Positions 38,035 to 46,203 of a stretch of DNA of 64,000 nucleotides are shown one piece after another. Source of the stretch: Nocardioides jiangxiensis (GTDB lineage Bacteria > Actinomycetota > Actinomycetes > Propionibacteriales > Nocardioidaceae); the NCBI RefSeq assembly GCF_030580915.1, contig NZ_JAUQTA010000001.1, forward strand, positions 1,674,001 through 1,738,000, in the 5' to 3' direction. Both the position numbers and the translations under genes were made by a program. Below the pieces are notes generated by a model. That model was not told where the DNA came from. It was given only the letters and a program-made list of their open reading frames with translations, and did no database searches. Position 1 is the stretch's first letter; each line of letters starts with the position of its first letter.

Positions 38035-39044
38035 GGTGTGCGCGGAGGACCGGTCGACGTCCGGATGACGAGCTCGTGCGGCTCGACGTGGTCCTCGACC
38101 GCCGTGTGCGACAGGCGGCGCAGGATCATGTCGGCGGCCCGCTCGCCCTGGCCGGCGACGTCCTGGCGCACGGTGGTCAGGCCCATGACCTCGGCCAGCG
38201 GGTGGTCGTCGATGCCGACGATCGACACGTCGCCTGGGACGGACAGGCCGGCGGCCCGTGCTCCCTGGAGGGCGCCGAACGCGATCTCGTCGGAGAAGCA
38301 GAGGATGGCCGTCGGCGGCTCGTCGAGCGCGAGCAGCCGCTGGGTGCCGGCTGCGCCCGCCGTGGGCGCGAAGGGGACGGAGATGACGTAGTCGTCGCGC
38401 AGCGGCAGGCCGGCAGCCTCGAGGCCCTGGTGGAAGCCCTCGAGCCGGAGGGTGTCGGGGGCCCAGTGCTCGTCGCCGTAGATCGTCGCGCGGATCATCG
38501 CGATCCGTCGGTGGCCGAGGCCCACCAGGTGCTCGACCGCCGTCATCGCGATGGCCCTGTCGTCGACCTCGACGTGGGCGAAGTCCCGGATGCGGCCACC
38601 CGCGACGACCACCTCGACGCCGAGGAGGTCGAGGCGGTCGACCTCCTCCTGGGGAAGCGGAAGCGCGATGAGCACGACGCCGTCGACCTTGCGTCGCGTG
38701 GGGAGGTCCTGGAAGAAGCGGCGCCGGACCTCGGTGTCGCTGACCTGGTAGAGCAGGACGTCGAGGTCGGCAGCCCGCAGTCGACGCTCGATCGCCGCGA
38801 GCATCTCGCCGTAGAACCACTTCTCCGTGGCGGGTACGACGACCCCGACGCGACCGGTCTGGCCGCTCGAGAGGCGTGACGCCTCCGGCGAGATGACGTA
38901 GGCGAGCTCGTCGGCGATCGCCAGGATCCGCGCGCGGGTGGCCTCGCCGACGCCGGGCAGCCCGCGCATGGCACGCGACACCGTTGCCACCGAGACCCCG
39001 GCCCGACGCGCGACGTCGGCCATGTTGATCTCGGAACGCTCCAC
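38031..39044 (-). CDS. LacI-family transcriptional regulator
   Basis: 337 residues. The DNA-binding domain is classical: NMADVARRAGVSVATVSRAM near the N-terminus, then the hinge SPEASRLSSGQTGRVGVVVP and a periplasmic-binding-protein-like effector domain ending IDDHPLAEVMGLTTVRQDV. The GTG at 39044 is preferred because TGAGG lies 6 bases upstream; a TTG at 39056 and an ATG at 39023 are alternatives. It is divergent from the alpha-glucoside operon, where a LacI-type operator is found, and lies upstream of edd. Confidence 0.92.
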   Translation of the reverse strand: MERSEINMADVARRAGVSVATVSRAMRGLPGVGEATRARILAIADELAYVISPEASRLSSGQTGRVGVVVPATEKWFYGEMLAAIERRLRAADLDVLLYQVSDTEVRRRFFQDLPTRRKVDGVVLIALPLPQEEVDRLDLLGVEVVVAGGRIRDFAHVEVDDRAIAMTAVEHLVGLGHRRIAMIRATIYGDEHWAPDTLRLEGFHQGLEAAGLPLRDDYVISVPFAPTAGAAGTQRLLALDEPPTAILCFSDEIAFGALQGARAAGLSVPGDVSIVGIDDHPLAEVMGLTTVRQDVAGQGERAADMILRRLSHTAVEDHVEPHELVIRTSTGPPRTP

Positions 39045-39117
39045 CACGCGCCTCAATCTAGACGCCTCCTGCCGCGAGTTTGGGCGTTGCTGCTTCCGGT
39101 TACTGCTGGGTGGGTCC

Positions 39118-39180
39118 TTGACAGCCCAGTGTGGCTCCCGTCACGATCTAACGCAAACGTTTACGTGACCGTGATCACGG
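39118..39180. promoter_or_regulatory. Promoter and operators of the alpha-glucoside operon
   Basis: A consensus -35 box TTGACA lies at 39118-39123; the -10 is unclear. At 39151-39166 is a LacI-type operator, ACGCAAACGTTTACGT, with a perfect AAACGTTT core and 14 of 16 positions symmetric. A second, perfect palindrome CCGTGATCACGG follows at 39169-39180. Both are just upstream of the first GH13 gene and the LacI gene is divergent, which fits direct repression. Confidence 0.7.
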
Positions 39181-39204
39181 TCTTTCCGAGGAAGGGCGAT
39201 CCCC

Positions 39205-40902
39205 TTGCTGCAGTCCACGACCACCGCCCCTGTGACCCTCACGGGGCCTGACGACGTGGCCCCCGAGCACGGCCCGTGGTGGGCCGACGCCGTCGTCTAC
39301 CAGGTGTACATCCGCTCGTTCGCCGACGGGGATGGTGACGGCATCGGCGACATCGCCGGCCTGCGGAGCAAGATCCCGTACCTCGCCGAGCTCGGCGTCG
39401 ACGCGATCTGGATCAACCCCTGGTACCCCTCGCCCCAGGCGGATGCGGGCTACGACGTCGCCGACTATCGCGACATCGAGCCGGCCTACGGCACGCTCGT
39501 CGAGGCGGACCTGCTGATCGCCGAGGCGCATGCTGCCGGGCTGCGGGTGATCCTCGACATCGTCCCCAACCACACCTCCGACCAGCACGCCTGGTTCCGT
39601 GCGGCGCTGGCCGGTGACGAGGCGGCGCGGGCGCGCTACATCTTCCGCCCCGGGCGCGGGGAGGCCGGCGAGCTCCCGCCCAACAACTGGGAGAGCATCT
39701 TCGGCGGTCCCGCCTGGCGGCGTACGACGGATGCGGATGGCGCGCCGGGCGACTGGTACCTCCACTTCTTCGCCCCCGAGCAGCCCGACCTGAACTGGGA
39801 GAACCCCGAGGTCCGTGCCGAGTTCGAGGACATCCTGCGCTTCTGGTTCGACCGTGGCGTCGACGGCTTCCGCATCGACGTGGCGCACGCGCTGGTGAAG
39901 GAGGAGGGCCTGCCCGACGCCGGCGACCACGACCCGTCCGCCCCGCACGCCTATGAGCACCCGGGCTTCGACCGCGAGGGCGTCCACGACATCTACCGCG
40001 ACTGGCGCCGCATCGCCGACTCCTACGACCCGCCGCGCGTCTTCGTCGCCGAGGCCTGGGTGCAGAGCAACGAGCGGCTGGCCCGCTACCTCCGCCCCGA
40101 CGAGCTGCACACCGCCTTCCAGTTCGACTTCCTGCGTGCCCCGTTCGACGCGGGCTACATGAAGGAGGTCGTCGACGACGCGCGCGCCGCGTCCGCCCTG
40201 GCCGGCGGGACGAGCACGTGGGTGCTCTCCAACCACGACGTCGTCCGCCACGTCACGCGCTACGCCCGCAGCCAGCCGGACTCCATGGTGGAGTCCTCGT
40301 GGGACCGCCTCCGCTGGGCCGACGAGAAGGCCGACCTGGACCTCGGCGTACGCCGGGCACGGGCGGCCGCACTCTTCATCCTGGGCCTGCCCGGCACGGT
40401 CTACGTCTACCAGGGAGAGGAGCTCGGCCTCCCCGAGGTCGAGGACGTCCCGGCCGAGGCGCGCCAGGACCCGACCTTCCGGCAGTCCGACAACGGCGAC
40501 GTCGGCCGCGACGGCTGCCGCATCCCGATCCCCTGGGGCGGCGACGGGGCCGCCGCCGGCTTCAGTCCTGCCGGCACGACCGCGACCCCGTGGCTCCCGC
40601 AGCCGGAGGGCTGGTCCGCCTACAGCGCCACCGACCAGGAGGCCGACCCGGCCTCCGTGCTCCACCTGTACCGCCGCGCACTCCGCTTGCGGCGGGCCCA
40701 CCTGGCCGGAGTCACCGGCTTCGCGTGGGTGCACACGTCCGACGACGTCGCCGCGTTCCGGCACGGCGACGTCGAGGTCTGGCTCAACACCGGCTCCATC
40801 CCGGTCACGCTGCCCGCCGGCGAGGTCCTCCTCGCCTCCTCGCCCGGAGCCGCCGACGGCTCCCTGGCTCCCGACAGCGCCGCCTGGCTCCGTCGTTCCT
40901 GA
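39205..40902 (+). CDS. GH13 alpha-glucosidase, copy 1
   Basis: 565-residue GH13 enzyme. Region I DIVPNHTS, nucleophile Asp in GFRIDVAHAL, acid-base Glu in FVAEAWV and LSNHDVVRH are intact. No signal peptide, so it acts on imported sugar. TTG start with GAGGAAGGG 7 bases upstream; the second copy at 46204 has the same start context. As first gene of the ABC operon, next to a PfkB kinase, it probably cleaves sucrose- or trehalose-like alpha-glucosides. Codons 44-155 are nearly identical in DNA to copy 2. Confidence 0.92.
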   Translation: MLQSTTTAPVTLTGPDDVAPEHGPWWADAVVYQVYIRSFADGDGDGIGDIAGLRSKIPYLAELGVDAIWINPWYPSPQADAGYDVADYRDIEPAYGTLVEADLLIAEAHAAGLRVILDIVPNHTSDQHAWFRAALAGDEAARARYIFRPGRGEAGELPPNNWESIFGGPAWRRTTDADGAPGDWYLHFFAPEQPDLNWENPEVRAEFEDILRFWFDRGVDGFRIDVAHALVKEEGLPDAGDHDPSAPHAYEHPGFDREGVHDIYRDWRRIADSYDPPRVFVAEAWVQSNERLARYLRPDELHTAFQFDFLRAPFDAGYMKEVVDDARAASALAGGTSTWVLSNHDVVRHVTRYARSQPDSMVESSWDRLRWADEKADLDLGVRRARAAALFILGLPGTVYVYQGEELGLPEVEDVPAEARQDPTFRQSDNGDVGRDGCRIPIPWGGDGAAAGFSPAGTTATPWLPQPEGWSAYSATDQEADPASVLHLYRRALRLRRAHLAGVTGFAWVHTSDDVAAFRHGDVEVWLNTGSIPVTLPAGEVLLASSPGAADGSLAPDSAAWLRRS

Positions 40903-40928
40903 TCGACCCGCACACAAAGGAAGTCCCC

Positions 40929-42206
40929 ATGCGTCACGCCCGCATTGCAGCCTCCATCGCTGCGCTCAGCACCATCGCGCTTCCCCTCTCCGCCTGTGGC
41001 GGCGGCAACGGATCCACGTCCAACGACGCGTTCGCCGCACACCTGAAGGACCGCGGTCCGATCACGTACGTGCAGGGCAAGGTCAACGACAACGCGACCC
41101 ACGCGATCATCGACCAGTGGAACAAGCTCCACCCGGACGAGAAGGTCACCCTCAAGGAGCAGACCGACGAGGCCGACCAGCAGCACGACGACCTGGTCCG
41201 CAACTTCGATGCCAAGAACCCCGAGTACGACGTCGTGTCGGTGGACCTGGTCTGGACCTCGGAGTTCGCGGCGAAGGGCTACCTCCAGCCCCTCAAGGGC
41301 GACATGGCCATCGACACCGACGGCCTGCTCGACTCCGCCGTCGAGGGTGCGCAGTACAACGGCGTGCAGTACGCCGCTCCGCAGACCAGTGACGGCGGCA
41401 TGCTCTACTACCGCTCCGACCTGGTGAAGACGCCGCCGAAGACCTGGAAGGAGCTCTTCGACGACTGCGCCATCGCCAGGAAGGCGCACATCGACTGCTA
41501 CGCCGGCCAGTTCAACAAGTACGAGGGCCTCACCGTCAACGCCTCCGAGGCGATCAACGGAGCCGGTGGCGCGATCATGGCCGAGGACGGCAAGACCCCC
41601 ACGGTCGACAGCCCCGAGGCGGCCAAGGGCCTCCAGGTCCTCGTCGACGGATTCAAGAGCGGCGACATCCCGAAGTCGGCGATCACCTACTCCGAGGAGG
41701 AGGGCCGCACCGCGTTCGAGTCCGGCAAGCTGCTCTTCCTGCGCAACTGGCCCTACGTCTACGGCCTGGCCGCCTCCGAGGCCAGCTCCAAGGTGAAGGG
41801 CAAGTTCGACGTCGCGCCGCTTCCCGGCCTCGACGGCGTGGGTGCCTCGACCCTGGGCGGCCACAACGCCGCGATCAGCGCCTACTCCGACCACAAGGCG
41901 ACTGCGATCGACTTCCTGAAGTTCCTGGAGTCGGCGGACATCCAGAAGGAGTACATGGAGAAGGGCTCGCTCGCCCCGATCCGTGCCGAGGTCTACAAGG
42001 ACCCGGCACTGGTGAAGAAGTACCCCTACCTCCCCACCCTGCTGACCTCGATCGAGAACGCGGTGCCGCGCCCGCGCACCCCGTTCTACCCCGCCGTCAC
42101 CAAGGCGATCCAGGACAACGCCTACGCCGCGCTCAAGGGCGACAAGACCGCTGCCGAGGCGGTCAAGGACATGGCGGCGGCGATCAAGGCCGCGTCCGGC
42201 CAGTGA
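40929..42206 (+). CDS. ABC sugar transporter, substrate-binding lipoprotein
   Basis: 425 residues, family 1 extracellular solute-binding protein. Signal peptide with lipobox LSAC (Cys at about 23). Binding-protein features are ITYVQGKVND, EYDVVSVDLVWTSEFAAKGYL, and FESGKLLFLRNWPYVYGL. It resembles the ThuE/AglE-type binding proteins for trehalose, sucrose or maltose. AAAGGAAG precedes the ATG at 40929. The two permeases and the ATPase follow directly. Confidence 0.93.
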   Translation: MRHARIAASIAALSTIALPLSACGGGNGSTSNDAFAAHLKDRGPITYVQGKVNDNATHAIIDQWNKLHPDEKVTLKEQTDEADQQHDDLVRNFDAKNPEYDVVSVDLVWTSEFAAKGYLQPLKGDMAIDTDGLLDSAVEGAQYNGVQYAAPQTSDGGMLYYRSDLVKTPPKTWKELFDDCAIARKAHIDCYAGQFNKYEGLTVNASEAINGAGGAIMAEDGKTPTVDSPEAAKGLQVLVDGFKSGDIPKSAITYSEEEGRTAFESGKLLFLRNWPYVYGLAASEASSKVKGKFDVAPLPGLDGVGASTLGGHNAAISAYSDHKATAIDFLKFLESADIQKEYMEKGSLAPIRAEVYKDPALVKKYPYLPTLLTSIENAVPRPRTPFYPAVTKAIQDNAYAALKGDKTAAEAVKDMAAAIKAASGQ

Positions 42207-42230
42207 CCTGCTGAGACCCGGAGAACTCCC

Positions 42231-43241
42231 ATGAGCAGCAACGCATCCGGGTCCCCGGCGAGCGCCCCGGCCCGACGACGCCTGCCGCGTCGTCGGGCCC
42301 GGGGGAGCTCCCTGGACCCGCACGAGACCAGGCGCGCCCTGCTCCTGGTCGCCCCGGCGGTCGCGGTGCTGGCGCTGGTGATCGGGTACCCGGTCGTCCG
42401 CGCCGTCTGGATGTCGTTCCAGGCCGACCAGCACCTCGATGCCAACGGCACCTTCGTCCAGGGCGGGTTCGCCGGCCTCGACAACTACAAGCACTGGCTC
42501 CTCCAGCGCTGCGGCGACGTGGCCTGCCCGCCGGGCAGCACGGGGTCGTCGTTCTGGGAGGTCGTCGGCATCACCCTCTTCTTCACCGTGGTCACGGTGT
42601 CGATCGAGCTGGTCCTCGGCTTCTGGTTCGCCGTCATCATGAACGGCAAGTTCCGCGGCCGTGGCCTGGTGCGCGCCGCGGTCCTCATCCCGTGGGCGAT
42701 CCCCACGGCCGTGACCGCCAAGCTCTGGTACTTCATCTTCAGCTACGACGGCATCGCCAACCACCTCTTCGGCGCGCACGTCGTGTGGTTCGGCGACAAG
42801 TGGGCGGCGCGGAGCGCGATCATCGTCTCCGACGTCTGGAAGACGACGCCCTTCATGGCGCTGCTGATCCTGGCCGGCCTCCAGCTGATCTCCGACGACG
42901 TCTACGAGGCGGCGAAGGTCGACGGGGCCAGTGCCTGGCAGCGCTTCTGGTCGATCACCGTCCCGCTGGTCAAGCCGGCTGTCGTCGTCGCGCTGCTCTT
43001 CCGCACGCTCGACGTGCTCCGGATGTACGACCTGCCCGCGATCATGACCGGCGGTGGTGCAGGTGACGGCAACGACACCACGACGCTCTCGATCCTGGTG
43101 ATCAACGAGATCCGGAACGGCTTCAACAGTGCAGCAGCGCTGTCGACGCTCACGTTCCTGCTCGTCTTCGGCGTCGCGTTCCTGTTCATCAAGTTCCTCG
43201 GGGCCAGCGCCACCGGGGCCGAGCCGAAGGCCAAGCGATGA
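42231..43241 (+). CDS. ABC sugar transporter permease 1 (MalF/ThuF type)
   Basis: 336 residues with a basic Arg-rich N-terminal tail and about six membrane helices. The EAA loop that contacts the ATPase is seen as VYEAAKVDGASAWQRFWSIT followed by VPLVKPAVV. The stop overlaps the next permease (ATGATG at 43238). Expected to form the heterodimeric channel with permease 2. Confidence 0.93.
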   Translation: MSSNASGSPASAPARRRLPRRRARGSSLDPHETRRALLLVAPAVAVLALVIGYPVVRAVWMSFQADQHLDANGTFVQGGFAGLDNYKHWLLQRCGDVACPPGSTGSSFWEVVGITLFFTVVTVSIELVLGFWFAVIMNGKFRGRGLVRAAVLIPWAIPTAVTAKLWYFIFSYDGIANHLFGAHVVWFGDKWAARSAIIVSDVWKTTPFMALLILAGLQLISDDVYEAAKVDGASAWQRFWSITVPLVKPAVVVALLFRTLDVLRMYDLPAIMTGGGAGDGNDTTTLSILVINEIRNGFNSAAALSTLTFLLVFGVAFLFIKFLGASATGAEPKAKR

Positions 43242-44074
43242 TGACCTCCTCCCGCTGGCGCACCGTGCGCACCTACCTCGGCGTCGCCGTCATCGTCGTC
43301 TGGGGACTCGCGCCCTTCTACTGGATGCTGGTCACGGCCTTCCGCGACCTGCAGTTCACCTTCGACGCGACGCCGTGGCCCACGCACGTGACGATGGACA
43401 ACTTCCGGACGGTCTTCGACACCAGCCGCAACCACTTCGGGCGCTCGCTGCTCAACAGCGTGCTGATCGGTGTGGTCACCACGGCCATCGGCCTGGTGGT
43501 CGGCATCTTCACGGCGTACGCGATGGCGCGTCTCCGCTTCCCGGCCAAGAACGCGATCCTCGCGGTGATCCTCGCCGCGTCGATGTTCCCCGGCGTCGCA
43601 CTGGTGACCCCGCTCTTCCAGCTCTTCCGCAACATCGGCTGGTACGGCAGCTACCAGGCGATGATCATCCCCGACATCTCCTTCGTCCTGCCGCTGACGA
43701 TCTACACGCTGACGGCGTTCTTCCGGGAGATGCCGTGGGAGCTCGAGGAAGCCGCGCGCATCGACGGCGCGACCAAGCGCCAGGCGTTCACCAAGATCAT
43801 GCTCCCGCTGGCCGCACCCGGCGTCGTGACCACCGCGATCCTCGCCTTCATCGCGGCATGGAACGAGTTCCTGATCGCGAGCCAGCTGAGCAACGACAGC
43901 ACCCAGCCGGTCACGGTGGCGATCGCCAGCTTCACGGGCAGCAAGCCGCACGTCGAGCCGTACACCGCCGTGATGGCGGCCGGCACGGTCGTGACCATCC
44001 CCCTCATCCTCATGGTCCTCGCCTTCCAGCGGCGGATCGTCGACGGCCTGACGGCCGGCGGCGTCAAGGGCTGA
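43238..44074 (+). CDS. ABC sugar transporter permease 2 (MalG/ThuG type)
   Basis: 278 residues, six predicted helices. The EAA loop is LEEAARIDGATKRQAFTKIM followed by LPLAAPGVV. Starts at the ATG at 43238, overlapping permease 1; the next ATG at 43241 is equally possible. Pairs with permease 1. Confidence 0.93.
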   Translation: MMTSSRWRTVRTYLGVAVIVVWGLAPFYWMLVTAFRDLQFTFDATPWPTHVTMDNFRTVFDTSRNHFGRSLLNSVLIGVVTTAIGLVVGIFTAYAMARLRFPAKNAILAVILAASMFPGVALVTPLFQLFRNIGWYGSYQAMIIPDISFVLPLTIYTLTAFFREMPWELEEAARIDGATKRQAFTKIMLPLAAPGVVTTAILAFIAAWNEFLIASQLSNDSTQPVTVAIASFTGSKPHVEPYTAVMAAGTVVTIPLILMVLAFQRRIVDGLTAGGVKG

Positions 44075-44104
44075 CCCGTACCCCCTCGAAGGAGACGATT
44101 TCTC

Positions 44105-45184
44105 ATGGCACGAGTGACTTTCAGCGGCACCCAGCGCTGGTACCCCGGGTCGGACTCGCCGGCGGTGCCCGGCATCGACCTGGACATCGAGGACGGCGAG
44201 TTCATGGTGCTCGTCGGCCCGTCGGGCTGCGGCAAGTCCACGACCCTGCGGATGCTCGCGGGCCTGGAGGAGGTCAACGCCGGCACGATCCACATCGGCG
44301 ACCGCGACGTCACCACGATGGCGCCGAAGGACCGCGACATCGCGATGGTCTTCCAGTCCTACGCGCTCTACCCGCACATGACGGTGGCCGACAACATGGG
44401 CTTCGCGCTGAAGATGGCGAAGGTGCCGAAGGAGGAGCGCGAGAGGCGCGTGGCCGAGGCCGCGAAGATGCTCGGCCTGACCGAGTACCTCGACCGCAAG
44501 CCGAAGGCGCTCTCCGGCGGCCAGCGCCAGCGTGTGGCGATGGGCCGCGCGATCGTCCGCAAGCCGCAGGTCTTCTGCATGGACGAGCCGCTGTCCAACC
44601 TCGACGCGAAGATGCGCGTCCAGACCCGCACCGACATCGCCAAGCTCCAGCGCGAGCTCGGCGTCACCACGGTCTACGTCACCCACGACCAGGTCGAGGC
44701 GATGACCATGGGCGACCGGGTCGCGGTGATGAAGGACGGCGTGATCCAGCAGGTCGACACCCCGCTGGCGCTCTACGACAAGCCTGCGAACCTCTTCGTC
44801 GCCGGCTTCATCGGCTCCCCGCAGATGAACCTGCTCGAGGGCGTGGCGGTCAACGGGGAGGTCAAGGTCGGGGGCTACACGATCCCCGTCGACCCGACGG
44901 CGGCGAAGCAGATGGAGGGCAACGTGGTGGTCGGTGTGCGTCCCGAGAGCTGGCGCATCGTCGGCGCGGGCGAGGGCATCCCGGTCACGGTCAACGTGAT
45001 CGAGGAGCTGGGCGCGGACGCGTTCGTCTACGGCACCTGCGAGGCCGAGGGGACGCCCCACGACGTCATCGTCCGGGTCGCGGGTCGCGACTCGACGCAG
45101 AAGGGCGACGTCCTCCACGTCACCACCGACCCCGCCAATGTCCACGTCTTCGACAAGGAGACCGGTGTCCGCCTCTCCGCCTGA
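44105..45184 (+). CDS. ABC sugar transporter ATP-binding protein (MalK/UgpC/MsmX type)
   Basis: 359 residues. Walker A GPSGCGKST, Q-loop AMVFQSYALYPHMTV, signature LSGGQRQR, Walker B FCMDEPLSNLDAKM and switch VYVTHDQVEA are all intact. The C-terminal 120 residues form the TOBE/OB regulatory domain found in sugar importers. GAAGGAG upstream of the ATG. Having a dedicated ATPase inside the operon is worth noting, since many actinobacterial sugar systems share one multitask MsiK. Confidence 0.94.
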   Translation: MARVTFSGTQRWYPGSDSPAVPGIDLDIEDGEFMVLVGPSGCGKSTTLRMLAGLEEVNAGTIHIGDRDVTTMAPKDRDIAMVFQSYALYPHMTVADNMGFALKMAKVPKEERERRVAEAAKMLGLTEYLDRKPKALSGGQRQRVAMGRAIVRKPQVFCMDEPLSNLDAKMRVQTRTDIAKLQRELGVTTVYVTHDQVEAMTMGDRVAVMKDGVIQQVDTPLALYDKPANLFVAGFIGSPQMNLLEGVAVNGEVKVGGYTIPVDPTAAKQMEGNVVVGVRPESWRIVGAGEGIPVTVNVIEELGADAFVYGTCEAEGTPHDVIVRVAGRDSTQKGDVLHVTTDPANVHVFDKETGVRLSA

Positions 45185-46115
45185 CCACCTCGAGAACCGG
45201 CTGCCCGAGCCGGTCCTGGTCATCGGTGAGGCACTGGTCGACCTGATCCGCCGACCCGGGCAGCGCACCGTTGCCCGGGTGGGCGGCAGCCCGCTCAACG
45301 TGGCGGTCGGGCTGAGCCGGCTCGACGTACCGGCGGCACTGCACACCTCGCTCGGCGTCGACGACGACTACGGCGCGATGATCGAGGTCCACCTGGCCGA
45401 GAACGACGTCACGCTGGTCGCTCCCGCCACGGCCCGGCGTACGTCGACGGCGACGGCGATCATCGACGACGAGGGGGCGGCCAGCTACGAGTTCGACCTG
45501 GAGTGGGCTCTCGAGCCCGTCGAGGTCGGCGCGCCGCGGCTCGTGCACACCGGCTCGATCGGTGCCCTGCTCGCACCGGGCGCCGCAGTCGCGATGGACG
45601 CAGTGCGTCGGCTGCGCCCGTCGGCGACGGTCTCCTACGACCCGAACGTCCGGCCCGCGCTGATGGGCGACCGCGACTCCGCACGTGCCCGGATCGAGGA
45701 GCTCGTCGGACTGGCCGACGTGGTCAAGGCCAGCAGCGAGGACCTCGCCTGGCTCTACCCGGGCGAGGACCTCGACGCTGTCGCGGCACGGTGGCTCGCC
45801 CTCGGCCCGGCGCTCGTGGTCGTGACGCACGGCGCCGACGGGTCCTACGCCGTCACCGTCGGTGCCGCCGCGCGGGTGCCCGTCCCCGACGTCGCCCTCG
45901 TCGACACGATCGGCGCGGGCGACTCGTTCATGGCAGGCCTGCTCGCCGCGCTCTCCGACGCGGACCTCCTCGGCCGGGAGCACGAGAAGCGGCTGCGGGC
46001 ACTGGACGAGGACGCGCTGCGGAGCCTCCTCGGCTTCGCCGCGGCCTGCGCCGCCGTGACGGTCTCGCGCCCCGGCGCCGATCCGCCACGGCGTGACGCG
46101 CTCGCCGTGGGCTGA
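45165..46115 (+). CDS. PfkB-family carbohydrate kinase (fructokinase-like)
   Basis: 316 residues, ribokinase fold. N-terminal signature VGGSPLNVAVGLSRLD, the YDPNVRPALMGD motif and the C-terminal catalytic DTIGAGDSFMAGLL are intact. The GTG at 45165 has AAGGAG 6 bases upstream and overlaps the ATPase gene by 20 bases. In an operon with an alpha-glucosidase, phosphorylation of the released fructose is the simplest role, pointing to sucrose or a sucrose isomer as substrate; other sugars are possible. Confidence 0.9.
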   Translation: MSASPPDHLENRLPEPVLVIGEALVDLIRRPGQRTVARVGGSPLNVAVGLSRLDVPAALHTSLGVDDDYGAMIEVHLAENDVTLVAPATARRTSTATAIIDDEGAASYEFDLEWALEPVEVGAPRLVHTGSIGALLAPGAAVAMDAVRRLRPSATVSYDPNVRPALMGDRDSARARIEELVGLADVVKASSEDLAWLYPGEDLDAVAARWLALGPALVVVTHGADGSYAVTVGAAARVPVPDVALVDTIGAGDSFMAGLLAALSDADLLGREHEKRLRALDEDALRSLLGFAAACAAVTVSRPGADPPRRDALAVG

Positions 46116-46203
46116 CCAGCGCATCCTGGACTCTTCCCCACTCCCGCGGGGCGACCCCACACCTGTCGCCCGGCACCGCCACGACACCTGGAGGGCGATC
46201 CCC

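Noticed and set aside
36078..38879. 933-codon plus-strand frame opposite edd and the LacI gene
   Set aside because: Runs through two real genes and an intergenic promoter region; low-complexity shadow.
42902..45346. 814-codon minus-strand frame opposite the ABC genes
   Set aside because: Shadow frame over the permease and ATPase genes, which have intact motifs.
46093..46203. ATG at 46093 as start of the second GH13 gene
   Set aside because: It lies inside the PfkB gene, has no ribosome binding site and adds residues absent from copy 1. The TTG at 46204 has the same context as the copy 1 start.
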